Part shown: positions 36,374 to 45,009 of the stretch, one piece after another
How positions within the stretch are numbered: position 1 is the first letter of the stretch
Layout: each line of letters opens with the position of its first letter
Notes under the pieces: model-generated
Databases searched by the model: none
What the model was told of the DNA's origin: nothing
What the model saw: the letters and a program-made list of their open reading frames with translations, nothing else
From: Eutrophovita brisbanensis
Lineage (GTDB): Bacteria; Pseudomonadota; Gammaproteobacteria; Burkholderiales; Eutrophovitaceae
Direction: 5' to 3'
Assembly (NCBI GenBank): GCA_038147395.1
Contig: JAYQTM010000001.1
Coordinates: forward strand, 806,001-870,000
DNA: 64,000 nucleotides
Translations under genes and position numbers: made by a program

Positions 36374-37066
36374 GTGATCCAGTTGTACGATTTGGCGACT
36401 AAATATGAAAACGTTCGTTTCTCCCCGTTTTGCTGGCGCATCAAGTTGTCTCTAGCCCACAAGGGTTTAGAGTGGAAAGACGTTCCAGTTTTTTTTACGG
36501 ATAAACAAAAACTGCCAACGCCTAACGATCAGAAGGTGCCTATTTTGGTAGATGGCGACACGGTGGTACACGATTCGTGGAATATCGCGCTCTACCTTGA
36601 TAAACAGTACCCAGATGCCCCGTTATTCGATAGCGCAGAATCAATGTCCCAATCGCTTTTTATTAAACACTGGACGGAGGCGAGCTTACATGCGCTTATT
36701 TCGAGAGTTGGTATTCTGGATTTTTATAAAGCGCAGCCTGAGTCTGAGCAAGATTATTTCCGCACCAGTCGAGAGACGCGTTTTGGGATGACACTTGAGG
36801 AGTGGGGAGGGGATTCGGAGCGATACAAAATCGAACTAAATCAGGCCTTTCATCCGCTTCGAATGACGGTGTCGAAACAAGCGTATCTGGGCGGATCAAC
36901 CCCTAATTTTTCTGATTACATTGTGTTCGGAACCCTGCAGTGGCTGCGCTGCGGGACGTCGGTGAAAGTATTTAATCCTGATGACCCGATCTACGATTAC
37001 CGAGAGCGCTTATTAGATCTTTATGATGGACTCGGACGCTCTAGCGCCGAATACCCTTCTCATTGA
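36374..37066 (+). CDS. Glutathione S-transferase family protein
   Basis: A 230-residue GST-like protein. I prefer the GTG at 36374 because AAAGGAG (36361-36367) then sits 6 bases upstream; the ATG at 36368 would overlap that site. The N-terminal domain (SPFCWRIKLSLAHKGLEWKDVPV) has a Ser/Cys at the active loop (NVRFSPFCWR), and VPILVDGDTVVHDSWNIALYL holds the glutathione-binding Asp/Ser. The helical domain ends in FSDYIVFGTLQWLRCGT. This resembles the beta-etherase (LigE/LigF)-like group but the substrate is not known. Third gene of the dehalogenase-GST run. Confidence 0.85.
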   Translation: MIQLYDLATKYENVRFSPFCWRIKLSLAHKGLEWKDVPVFFTDKQKLPTPNDQKVPILVDGDTVVHDSWNIALYLDKQYPDAPLFDSAESMSQSLFIKHWTEASLHALISRVGILDFYKAQPESEQDYFRTSRETRFGMTLEEWGGDSERYKIELNQAFHPLRMTVSKQAYLGGSTPNFSDYIVFGTLQWLRCGTSVKVFNPDDPIYDYRERLLDLYDGLGRSSAEYPSH

Positions 37067-37080
37067 TAGTCATTGCTTTT

Positions 37081-37569
37081 TTATGGATTGATCTCTCGGT
37101 AGTCGACCGAGACAACGTAAAGCTCTTCGTCGCCTTTTGGGCTTCTCAGGGTAACGCTGTCGCCGACTCTTGCTTTAAAGAGTGATTTCGCAAGAGGGGA
37201 GACCCAACTAATCAGCCCTTGTTTTGCGTCGGCTTCGTCGATGCCGACAATCGACACGGTCTGGGTGGCACCGCTCTCGCGTTCGACCGTGACCGTGGCC
37301 CCGAAAAATATTTGATCGGTTTGCTCTCGAGTTGATGGATCAATAACGACAGCTGCATCGAGCTTTTTTGTTAAAAATCTGATCCGTTTATCTATCTCTC
37401 TTAGGCGTTTTTTTCCATAGATATAGTCTCCGTTTTCCGACCGATCGCCATTAGAGGCTGCCCATTGAATGACTTTGACGAGTTCCGGTCGCTCGTGGTC
37501 AATCAAGTTTAGCGCTTCTTCTTTCAAACGCTTCATTCCTTGCGGGGTGATGTAATTTTTTTCAGACAT
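37081..37569 (-). CDS. greB: Transcript-cleavage factor GreB
   Basis: A 162-residue Gre factor. N-terminal coiled coil (MKRLKEEALNLIDHERPELVKVIQWAASNGDRSENGDYIYGKKRLREIDKRIRFLTKKL) carries the catalytic acidic tip D-x-x-E as GDRSENGDY, and the YIYGKKRLREIDKR sequence separates GreB from GreA. The C-terminal FKBP-like domain binds RNA polymerase. It rescues backtracked polymerase. It is divergent from the peroxiredoxin gene. Confidence 0.93.
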   Translation of the reverse strand: MSEKNYITPQGMKRLKEEALNLIDHERPELVKVIQWAASNGDRSENGDYIYGKKRLREIDKRIRFLTKKLDAAVVIDPSTREQTDQIFFGATVTVERESGATQTVSIVGIDEADAKQGLISWVSPLAKSLFKARVGDSVTLRSPKGDEELYVVSVDYREINP

Positions 37570-37688
37570 ACTGGTTAAGTTTTGTTTGTATTTTTAAAAC
37601 CCTAATTCGAATCAGAATGTTAAGCGTTTTTTGTAATAACATTACGCCTCTAATTAAAAATATCCAACAATTTGCAAAGGAGTTAACT

Positions 37689-38192
37689 ATGTCTATTACA
37701 GTAGGCGACAAGCTACCTGACAGTACGTTATACGAGTACATTGATGAGGAGACTGAGGGATGCAGCATCGGTCCTAACGCGTTCAAAATCTCTGATCTTG
37801 TGAAAGGTAAAAAAATCGCTCTCTTTGCGCTACCTGGGGCTTATACGCCAACGTGCTCTGCGAAGCACTTGCCTGGCTACGTTGAAAAAGCTGAAGAGCT
37901 CAAGAGCAAGGTTGATGAAATATGGTGTATCTCTGTCAATGACGCTTTTGTTATGGGCGCTTGGGGCAGAGAGAACAAAGCGACTGGCATTGTTCGCATG
38001 ATGGCGGACGGTGGTGCCGAATTCACCAAGGCCGTCGGGATGGACCTTGATCTGACCGCGCGAGGTTTAGGGGTGCGCTCAAAGCGTTACTCGATGTTCG
38101 TGGATGATGGTGTCGTGAAGTCAATCAACCTTGAGGAAACTCCTGGAGATTTAGAGGTGAGTGACGCATCAACGATGTTGAGTCAAGTCTAA
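37689..38192 (+). CDS. Peroxiredoxin of the Prx5/AhpE-like glutaredoxin-type group
   Basis: A 167-residue Prx5-family thiol peroxidase. ATG 37689 has AAGGAG eight bases before it; the upstream frame is non-coding. The peroxidatic Cys is in PGAYTPTCSAKHLPGY (P-x-x-x-T-x-x-C), and RYSMFVDDGVV near residue 140 carries the conserved Arg. It reduces H2O2 and alkyl peroxides, most likely with glutaredoxin/GSH, matching the nearby gor and gst genes. Confidence 0.92.
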   Translation: MSITVGDKLPDSTLYEYIDEETEGCSIGPNAFKISDLVKGKKIALFALPGAYTPTCSAKHLPGYVEKAEELKSKVDEIWCISVNDAFVMGAWGRENKATGIVRMMADGGAEFTKAVGMDLDLTARGLGVRSKRYSMFVDDGVVKSINLEETPGDLEVSDASTMLSQV

Positions 38193-38206
38193 CTATTTCC
38201 GCTTGG

Positions 38207-38231
38207 GGCGAGCTGCTTCTGACAGCTCGCC
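38207..38231. terminator. GC-rich hairpin between converging genes, possible terminator
   Basis: GGCGAGCTG pairs perfectly with CAGCTCGCC around a 7-base loop. It sits between the stop of the peroxiredoxin gene and the stop of the convergent hydrolase gene, the right place for a shared terminator, but neither strand shows a T run after it, so Rho-independent ending would be weak. Confidence 0.5.
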
Positions 38232-38235
38232 GTCG

Positions 38236-39036
38236 TTAATTCAGCTCTGACACAAAATCGACAAGACAATCCAGTACGACGTTGGGCTGTTCAATCATGA
38301 GGGCATGGCCTGTTCGAGGTAGGACAGTCACTTGATTAGATTTCACGTGTGCGATGAGATTTTCAGCTCCGGTTACTGGAGTCATTTTGTCTTCAGCGCC
38401 GAGAAGAAACAAAGTAGGGCAGCTCACTCGGTCCGCCGCATTCACTCCATTATCGTAACTGTTACATGCGGTGAAGTCAGCGTGAAGGACACCTGGAGCT
38501 GATCGTTGCATCAGTTGCATGCTGGATCCCAGCATAGATAATCCGGGTATTTGACTTGTGCCAAGTTTGGCACGATCGCTAAACGAGTACTGATTGATTA
38601 ATTCATAAGCCTGTTCAGGCTTCGATTTTGCTAATTCTAAAAGTTGAGGGGACACTGGCATCGGGTAACAAGACCCAATCAGAACTAGCTTGGTGATTCG
38701 ATGGGGTTGAAGAGAGGCCGACTCCAGTGCTATCAGTGAACCCATGCTGTGCCCAACAAGAATTGTGTTCGCTATATCGAGTTGATCTAAACATTTGAGA
38801 ATCCATTGGGCAGACTCTCGAATGTTGGAAATAACAGGTCCAGATGTTTTGTTGTGTCCGGGCAGATCTACCGAGATGGCATTCCAGCCGTGAGAGGAGA
38901 AGTAACGCGTGTGTGTATTCCACACACTGTGATCGTTCGCAGCCCCGTGAATAAAAAGGATGCTCGGTCGTTGAGCATCAATCTTCTTATTTGACGTGTA
39001 GAGGAACGTTTTTCTTTGATCAATATCTATGAGCAT
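38236..39036 (-). CDS. Alpha/beta hydrolase
   Basis: A 266-residue alpha/beta-hydrolase fold protein. The oxyanion block is ILFIHGAANDHSVWNTHTRYFSSHGWNAISVDLPGHNKT near residues 25-60; the nucleophile elbow is GHSMGS (Ser near 98); the Asp is in LLGAEDKMTPV near 215 and the His in RTGHALMIEQP near 245. These proteins include esterases, lactonases and C-C hydrolases; no context fixes a substrate. It is the last of a run with metY and the D-threonine-aldolase-like gene. Confidence 0.85.
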   Translation of the reverse strand: MLIDIDQRKTFLYTSNKKIDAQRPSILFIHGAANDHSVWNTHTRYFSSHGWNAISVDLPGHNKTSGPVISNIRESAQWILKCLDQLDIANTILVGHSMGSLIALESASLQPHRITKLVLIGSCYPMPVSPQLLELAKSKPEQAYELINQYSFSDRAKLGTSQIPGLSMLGSSMQLMQRSAPGVLHADFTACNSYDNGVNAADRVSCPTLFLLGAEDKMTPVTGAENLIAHVKSNQVTVLPRTGHALMIEQPNVVLDCLVDFVSELN

Positions 39037-39049
39037 TTTTGATGCTTGC

Positions 39050-40336
39050 CTATAGTTTTTTTAGCGCCTGTTGTAGATCTGACAATAAGTCGTCAATATT
39101 TTCTAACCCGATCGATAAACGAACTGTTCCAGGACCAATCCCCGCTTTTTTAAGATCCTCATCACTCATTCTGAAGTGAGTCGTCGAGGCTGGGTGTATG
39201 ACCAAGGATTTCGCATCACCGACGTTGGCAAGATGAGAGAAAATTTTCAGGCGTTCAATGAACGTTTTGCCAGCCTCGCGTCCATTTTTCAGTTCGAACG
39301 TGAAGACTGCTCCTGCGCCCTTAGGTAACAACTCTTGTGCCAAGCTGTGATCTGGGTGATTTTCTAAGTCTGGGTGAGTCACTTTTTTTACCGAATCATG
39401 CTCAGCGAGATACTGAATGATTGCCTTGGTATTGGTGACGTGCCTCTCCATTCTCGGTCCGAGTGTTTCTAGTCCTTGTAATATTTGAAATGCATTCATT
39501 GGGCTCATGCATGCGCCGAAGTCCCTTAACCCTTCTCGACGAGCGCGCAGTAAAAAAGCGGCGACTGGCGATTCATCCGTGAATGTCATGTTGTGAAACC
39601 CCTTGTAGGGCTGATTCAGGGTGGAAAACTTGTCGTTTGACGTCCAATCAAACTTTCCGCCATCAACGACTAGTCCTCCTATTGCTACACCATGGCCACC
39701 GAGAAATTTCGTGGCCGAATGAATGATGAGATCTGCGCCGTGATCAAACGGCCTGAGCAAATAGGGCGTGGCAAAAGTCGAGTCTACCAATAGCGGAATT
39801 TCCCGCTCATGTGCGAGTTCTGCGACCTTAGGAATGTTCAGAACATCAAGTCCTGGATTACCAAGCACCTCAGCAAAAATGAGTTTTGTATTTGGTGTGA
39901 TGGCTTCCGATATGTTGTTGAGGTCTCGAAAGTCGACAAAAGTCGTCTCCACGCCGAACCGCGGTAGTGTGTACTCGAGTAGATTGTGTGAGCCGCCATA
40001 AAGGGAGCTCGACGCGACAATATGATCGCCACTTCCCATAAGTGTTGAGATTGCAAGATGCAGGGCAGCTTGCCCGCTAGCCGTCGCTATTCCACCAACA
40101 CCACCCTCCATTGCACTGATTCGTTCCTCAAGAACCGCATTGGTCGGGTTGGAAATTCTTGAGTAAACGTGTCCCCCGCGCTCCATATTGAATAAAGACG
40201 CAGCTGTTTCGGTGTCCGGGAAAACATAAGAGGTTGAAAAATGAATCGGTTGGGCTCTCGTCCCGTAGCTTGAGTCAGGCTCCTGACCTGCGTGGAGTCC
40301 GAGGGTCTCTATGTTGAAGGTATTTTTTTTTGCCAT
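39050..40336 (-). CDS. metY: O-acetylhomoserine sulfhydrylase
   Basis: A 428-residue PLP enzyme of the Cys/Met-metabolism family, of the length and pattern of MetY. It makes homocysteine from O-acetylhomoserine and sulfide. Marks are IETLGLHAGQEPDSSYGTRAQPIHFSTSYVF at the start, YSRISNPTNAVLEERISAMEGG near 60, and the PLP lysine in DLIIHSATKFLGGHGVAIGG near 205-215. GGAGCG precedes the ATG. It is 23 bases after the D-threonine-aldolase-like gene, so the two are probably co-transcribed. Confidence 0.93.
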   Translation of the reverse strand: MAKKNTFNIETLGLHAGQEPDSSYGTRAQPIHFSTSYVFPDTETAASLFNMERGGHVYSRISNPTNAVLEERISAMEGGVGGIATASGQAALHLAISTLMGSGDHIVASSSLYGGSHNLLEYTLPRFGVETTFVDFRDLNNISEAITPNTKLIFAEVLGNPGLDVLNIPKVAELAHEREIPLLVDSTFATPYLLRPFDHGADLIIHSATKFLGGHGVAIGGLVVDGGKFDWTSNDKFSTLNQPYKGFHNMTFTDESPVAAFLLRARREGLRDFGACMSPMNAFQILQGLETLGPRMERHVTNTKAIIQYLAEHDSVKKVTHPDLENHPDHSLAQELLPKGAGAVFTFELKNGREAGKTFIERLKIFSHLANVGDAKSLVIHPASTTHFRMSDEDLKKAGIGPGTVRLSIGLENIDDLLSDLQQALKKL

Positions 40337-40359
40337 TTATTCACGCTCCACGCGTCGGT

Positions 40360-41475
40360 TTAAAGACTGGCACCTCGAGCAGAAACCGGCCAAATATTTG
40401 TTACTTGATCGTTTCTAACGCACACAATCCAATCGTAAAGATTGACGGTAGGGTCACAGTGTCCAGGGATGAGTCGAACTTTTGAGCCTATTGGGAATGA
40501 CTCACTTGCATTTGTGGTCAGAACGCCGTGCTCGTCTGAGGCGGAGATGTAAGTCGCAGAATCTTCAAACACTCGAGGCATGCCTGAATCAACTGCTAAC
40601 GACTTCAATCCAGCATCGACGATTGGTCTGCCTGGTGTTGTGTGACTGATCACGCTGGCCAAAACAAACAGGCTATTTTTAAATTCGTTGATCGGGTTCC
40701 CCAGTTGGTTTAGGTTTTTCTGATAATCAGCATCCATAAAAATATACGATCCGGGCTGAATTTCAGTGTACACATTCGATGCTGCCTCGAGTTCAAATGT
40801 TCCTGTTCCGGCACCCGTGATGTAATCACACGGGATGGCGTTGCGCCGAAGCAATTCCTGAGTTTTTTTTGCGATCAGCGCCGCACGCTCAATCGATGAT
40901 TTTCGCTCGATGAACGTTCGGGAGTGCTGAGCGGCTCCTTGGTAGGCGTGAAGTCCTTTGAAGCGAAGGTTGGTCGAATCGGTAATTCTCTTTGCCAGCG
41001 CCAGCGCACTCTCTGGGGAGTTGACGCCGCACCGGTTTGATCCAACATTTAGCTCTACGAGTAAATTCAAAGTGCATTGGTAATTGCCGCTAATCTCATC
41101 CAGTAATTCGATATTCGCTTCATCATCAACAAGTACGGATACTTTAATATCGCGACTCAGTTGACACAGACGCTCAATTTTCTGTGCCGTGACAATTTGG
41201 TTGCAAATTAATATGTCGGTGATTCCGTTTTGGGCCATCACCTCAGCTTCTGAAAGTTTTTGGCAACATATGCCCACCGCGCCTCGCGATACTTGAATGC
41301 GAGCAATTTCTGGGCATTTGTGTGATTTTGCATGAGGTCGGACTGAAACCTTAGTTCCCTCGAGTGCGCGATCCAGTTGCTCCAGATTGCCGTCAAACGC
41401 ATCTAAATCAAGTAACAGCGCGGGGGTGTCGATACGATCTAATCGGTCACCTGGTTCGGCTGGGGGTCTAGTCAT
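40360..41475 (-). CDS. DSD1-type PLP enzyme (D-threonine aldolase-like)
   Basis: A 371-residue fold-type III (alanine-racemase-like) PLP enzyme. The PLP lysine is in VRPHAKSHKCPEIA (near residue 51), the PLP-phosphate region is YITGAGTGTFELEA near 245, and the metal site is PGHCDPTVNLYDW near 345, the His-Cys pair that binds zinc or manganese in D-threonine aldolase and D-serine dehydratase DSD1. It would act on D-3-hydroxy amino acids. It precedes metY by 23 bases. Confidence 0.88.
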   Translation of the reverse strand: MTRPPAEPGDRLDRIDTPALLLDLDAFDGNLEQLDRALEGTKVSVRPHAKSHKCPEIARIQVSRGAVGICCQKLSEAEVMAQNGITDILICNQIVTAQKIERLCQLSRDIKVSVLVDDEANIELLDEISGNYQCTLNLLVELNVGSNRCGVNSPESALALAKRITDSTNLRFKGLHAYQGAAQHSRTFIERKSSIERAALIAKKTQELLRRNAIPCDYITGAGTGTFELEAASNVYTEIQPGSYIFMDADYQKNLNQLGNPINEFKNSLFVLASVISHTTPGRPIVDAGLKSLAVDSGMPRVFEDSATYISASDEHGVLTTNASESFPIGSKVRLIPGHCDPTVNLYDWIVCVRNDQVTNIWPVSARGASL

Positions 41476-41502
41476 CGCGAGTGTGCACAGTCGAAATTGT
41501 CG

Positions 41503-41826
41503 TTATTCGTCACGACCTTTTTCGCAGTCGCTTCGGAATACATTACCAGCGCTCTCGACGTTCCAATTTCTTCCGTAATTACCGAATACATAGCCAAGGA
41601 TGACCGAGAGGTTTTTTTTCTCAACGGGGTCAGCGAATGTCCTTTCATCGAGTCTTACCATTGCTTCCTCGTAGGTGATGACTTCCTCTTTACGCCAACG
41701 CATCGCCTCAGAGGCGAATTCGCCGATATCGTCACACGTCATCGTGCCAAGTGGGTAGGGCTCAGCGATGGCTGAGAACCCAAAAAACAAACCGATGATC
41801 GCGAAAAGGAGTGGAACTTTGTGCAT
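41503..41826 (-). CDS. Small exported protein of unknown function
   Basis: A 107-residue protein with a signal peptide (KVPLLFAIIGLFFGFSAIA). The mature part includes MTCDDIGEFASEAMRWRKEEVITYEEAM and ends in a short basic tail with a second cysteine (SDCEKG), so one disulfide is possible. The C-D-D-I-G start recurs in small proteobacterial secreted proteins I cannot name. It lies 27 bases before the D-threonine-aldolase-like gene on the same strand. Confidence 0.65.
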   Translation of the reverse strand: MHKVPLLFAIIGLFFGFSAIAEPYPLGTMTCDDIGEFASEAMRWRKEEVITYEEAMVRLDERTFADPVEKKNLSVILGYVFGNYGRNWNVESAGNVFRSDCEKGRDE

Positions 41827-41960
41827 ATCTTATGACCTTAAAGAGTTAATTCGTCCTAATACGACAATAATAGCTCGATAACCATGTGCTGAGTAGTTAG
41901 GTTTCGTTCACTGGACGGCCCAGAGACTATGTAGTACGGCTCAAAGATAGGGGGGTAGGT

Positions 41961-42614
41961 ATGGCCTGGTGGCTAAAATGGTGTGTTGTTATCGCAACAA
42001 GTCTGTCTTTGTCGGCAACGGCCTTTGCTGAAGATTGGGGGTCCAAATCTGATCGGGAAACTGCTTTAGAGCAATTGAAAGATTTTGACCCATCGCTTCG
42101 CCGAAAAGCACTCGCACGGTTGGCGGATGTTGGTTTAAACGAGGATGTGCCTCACATGTTGCGTCTGCTTAGGGACGATGATCCGTCAGTTCGTAGCATG
42201 GCCAATTTGTCTATCGAAGGACTATGGTTGCGCCTCGATAATTTGTCGGCTAAACGAATATTTATCGACGCGATCACAGAGATCCAAAGTGGTGACTTGA
42301 AAAAAGCCATTGATAAATTGGATCTGCTCCTTGAAGTTGAGCCTGGATTTGCTGAGGCTTGGAATAAACGCGGTGACGCTTGGCTCAATATGGGCGACAT
42401 GGATAAGGCTTTAGCCGACTATGAAGTCGCGCTTCAGTTGAACCCTTACCACTATGGTGTCATGCAAATGTGCGCAAGCATTTGGATGGAGCGTTCTGAA
42501 GCGAGAAAAGCATATGAGTATCTCTCGCGTGCAATCACCATCAATCCCAATCTAGAGCATTTGATCCCAGTGATCGTTGATTTGGAGGAGCGGCTGGTAA
42601 ACGATCGTATATAG
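41961..42614 (+). CDS. Exported HEAT-repeat and TPR protein
   Basis: A 217-residue periplasmic protein. Signal peptide MAWWLKWCVVIATSLSLSATAFA; residues ~28-75 are HEAT-like repeats (LEQLKDFDPSLRRKALARLADVG, LLRDDDPSVRSMANLSIEGL); residues ~90-205 are about three TPR units (AEAWNKRGDAWLNMGDMDKALADYEVALQLNP, EARKAYEYLSRAITINP). This layout suggests a scaffold for cell-envelope assembly. GGGGGTAGG precedes the ATG. queG follows at 31 bases. Confidence 0.8.
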   Translation: MAWWLKWCVVIATSLSLSATAFAEDWGSKSDRETALEQLKDFDPSLRRKALARLADVGLNEDVPHMLRLLRDDDPSVRSMANLSIEGLWLRLDNLSAKRIFIDAITEIQSGDLKKAIDKLDLLLEVEPGFAEAWNKRGDAWLNMGDMDKALADYEVALQLNPYHYGVMQMCASIWMERSEARKAYEYLSRAITINPNLEHLIPVIVDLEERLVNDRI

Positions 42615-42645
42615 TGTCACGGTTACCCAATCATGATATCTATCG

Positions 42646-43743
42646 ATGGACGCTTCGGGGCCGGACTTCAAAACGCTCGCACACGTTGTACGTGATCTGA
42701 AATCTTATGCGCTCTCTGAGGGGTTCGACGATCTAGCCGTATCGAACTGTGATGTGTCCCATGCTGCTCCCAAACTTAAGAGCTGGTTGGATAAGGGATA
42801 CGCTGGTGACATGGGATATATCCAATCACGGTTTAACCTGAGATCGTCTCCAGAGTTACTTGTTGATGGCGTGAAACGTGTGATCACGCTTCGAATGAAC
42901 TATGCCACTGCGCGTGACCCCTCAATGCAGGGATTAGAGTTTCTCAATCACGCTGAGAAGGGTTTCATCTCCCAATACGCACTCGGGCGTGACTACCACA
43001 AAGTTTTACGAGGAAAACTCAAAAAAGTTGCTCGACGGTTGCAAGACCTTGTCGGCTCGAGTCAGCAATACAGAGTATTCACCGACAGCGCACCAATTAT
43101 GGAGGTCGAGTTTGCAGAAAAGTCAGGGCTTGGGTGGAGGGGAAAGCACACGCTGTTGATCAACCGATCAATCGGTTCATTTTTTTTCTTAGGTGAGATA
43201 TTCACTGACCTTGAGTTACCGATAGGAGATCAACAGGAGGGGCATTGTGGTTCGTGTACGCGATGTATCGATGTGTGTCCAACGGGCGCAATCGTTGCCC
43301 CGTATGAATTGGACGCTAGAAAATGTATTTCGTACTTAACGATCGAATTAAAGGGGGTGATTCCTGAAAAATACCGCAGTGCAATCGGTAATCGAATTTA
43401 CGGCTGTGATGATTGTCAGGTGGTCTGTCCTTGGAATAAATATGCACAGCAAACCGCCGTTACAGATTTTATGCCCCGAGGGCATCTGGATGGTCGTGGA
43501 TTGGTTGAGTTATTTGGATGGAGCGAACAAGAATTCGAACGTTTTACCGAGGGTAGTGCGATTAGGCGCATTGGATATGATCGCTGGTTACGTAATATCG
43601 CCTGCGCTTTGGGTAATGCGCCGACAACTCCCGAGGTTTTATCTGCGTTGCGCGCTCGATCTGAGTATCCGTCGGAAATGGTCCGAGAGCACGTCATTTG
43701 GGCAATCAAGCAACACGAAGAGCGAAATCACTTGATTGAATGA
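42646..43743 (+). CDS. queG: Epoxyqueuosine reductase QueG
   Basis: A 365-residue iron-sulfur, cobalamin-dependent reductase that makes queuosine from epoxyqueuosine in the tRNA wobble base. The two 4Fe-4S motifs are CGSCTRCIDVCPTGAI and CDDCQVVCPWNK near residues 202-270. The N-terminal domain shows DKGYAGDMGYIQSR and the cobalamin-binding LGRDYHKVLRGKLKK. The start and length match the family. Other queuosine genes are not in the window. Confidence 0.93.
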   Translation: MDASGPDFKTLAHVVRDLKSYALSEGFDDLAVSNCDVSHAAPKLKSWLDKGYAGDMGYIQSRFNLRSSPELLVDGVKRVITLRMNYATARDPSMQGLEFLNHAEKGFISQYALGRDYHKVLRGKLKKVARRLQDLVGSSQQYRVFTDSAPIMEVEFAEKSGLGWRGKHTLLINRSIGSFFFLGEIFTDLELPIGDQQEGHCGSCTRCIDVCPTGAIVAPYELDARKCISYLTIELKGVIPEKYRSAIGNRIYGCDDCQVVCPWNKYAQQTAVTDFMPRGHLDGRGLVELFGWSEQEFERFTEGSAIRRIGYDRWLRNIACALGNAPTTPEVLSALRARSEYPSEMVREHVIWAIKQHEERNHLIE

Positions 43744-43819
43744 TTGAAACTGGTTCAAACTACCGTAACAGGAAATAAATTTCATTTACCTAGTGTCGTC
43801 AAACCAAGGAGTTCTTGTT

Positions 43820-44266
43820 ATGAAACGGTTTTTTGGGTTGGTTTTGGTTGGAGGTCTCTTTCTATCAGTGACCCTTGCCACTGCTCAAACAGTGGATAAG
43901 GCGATTAAGTACCGCCAGAGTGCATTTGCGATTATGGGCTGGAATTTCGGGGCAATTGTAGACATGATCAAAGGCAAACGAGAATTTAAAGAGGCTGAGT
44001 TCACAAGGCGAGCAAGTGTGGTGTCGTACATGAGTCGTATTCCCATGGAAGGTTTTGCGCCGGGCTCAGATCAAGGCAATACGAAAGCAAAGGCTGAAAT
44101 ATGGAGCAACAGCGATGACTTTAAGGCACTGATGAAGCAGCTTCAGACTGAGGCTGACGCCCTTGCGAAGGTGAGTCGGGATGGTGATTTCGATGCTGCG
44201 AAGAAGCAAGTCGTTGCTGTTGGGAAGGCTTGTAAATCGTGCCACGACAAATACCGCAATAAATAG
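43820..44266 (+). CDS. Cytochrome c' (cytochrome c-556 type)
   Basis: A 148-residue periplasmic cytochrome c'. ATG 43820 is preceded by AAGGAG. A signal peptide (KRFFGLVLVGGLFLSVTLATAQ) leads to a four-helix bundle, with the haem site CKSCHDKYR at the C-terminus as always in this family. The family binds NO or CO and carries electrons. A terminator follows at 44285, shared with the convergent cytochrome b561 gene. The pairing suggests that the two proteins exchange electrons. Confidence 0.93.
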   Translation: MKRFFGLVLVGGLFLSVTLATAQTVDKAIKYRQSAFAIMGWNFGAIVDMIKGKREFKEAEFTRRASVVSYMSRIPMEGFAPGSDQGNTKAKAEIWSNSDDFKALMKQLQTEADALAKVSRDGDFDAAKKQVVAVGKACKSCHDKYRNK

Positions 44267-44284
44267 CATTTCGCATTAAAAATC

Positions 44285-44313
44285 AAAAAGCCGCGGATAT
44301 CGCGGCTTTTTTT
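44285..44313. terminator. Bidirectional intrinsic terminator between cytochrome c' and cytochrome b561
   Basis: AAGCCGCG pairs with CGCGGCTT around GATAT, flanked by five A on the left and seven T on the right, so it works on both strands. The b561 stop codon (44312-44314 on the minus strand) lies within it. Confidence 0.9.
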
Positions 44314-44981
44314 ATTCACCGACAATTGCTAAAAAAACTAGAACGACGCCCACTGATGCTGCGATCAGGCAAGTGGCGAGTATGGGTTTTTCCAAAACTG
44401 GATCATGCGCTTTAGAGTCTTCGATGTTCCTCGAGAAACCAGTGACCATCGGCGTGATCAGGTCGATTCTCTTGATAATTTGATACCAAAATATAGCCAC
44501 AGTGTGCACACCGATGACGACGATGAGAAGTTTTGCATTAATTGCGTGAATTTGATTTGAGATTGAGATGGTGGTTTGTGAGAAATACTGACTCAGCGGG
44601 CCTGATAACATGATTTCATCGTCACACAGAAGTCCAGTTGCAATCTGTATTGATATGAGCGTTAACATCAATAAAACAGAATACCCTCCAACGGGATTGT
44701 GTCCGGGTGATTGAGGTGTTTTCTCTGTTCGCTTAAGGTAGTCAAGAACCTTGGATGGTGGATGTAAAAATTGCGATGAATCGGGCGGTGTGACTCCCAA
44801 AAATACCCCAAAGAACACGGAAAATAATCAGGGCCATCAGAATGTAGCCAATAGTCAGATGTAACTCTTCTGGCCCTCCCTCCGACAGTGCCGAGAAGAG
44901 TTGATATGAGATTAACCCGACTAGCAGCCAATGGAAGGCTCTGATGGAAAGGTCCCAAACTTTGAGTCTTGTTTCTCGCAT
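44312..44981 (-). pseudogene. Cytochrome b561, reading frame broken by +1
   Basis: Two overlapping minus-strand frames make one cytochrome b of about 222 residues. The N-terminal frame gives VWDLSIRAFHWLLVG (haem His in FHW), the HLTIGYILMALIIFRVLWGIFGSHTARF block, then breaks. The other frame resumes as SQFLHPPSKVLDYLKR and runs to 44312 with NPVGGYSVLLML and HAINAKLLIVVIGVHTVAIFWY. Deleting the T at about 44777 gives ARFSQFL, which matches the usual A-R-F-x-x-F pattern. This may be a sequencing error or real decay. The partner cytochrome c' lies opposite. Confidence 0.82.
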
Positions 44982-45009
44982 GAGCTCCTCTATGGATTGG
45001 GACTGAGAT

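Noticed and set aside
37640..37652. GTAAT-AAC-ATTAC palindrome between greB and the peroxiredoxin gene
   Set aside because: Five-base AT-rich arms are expected by chance; not called as an operator.
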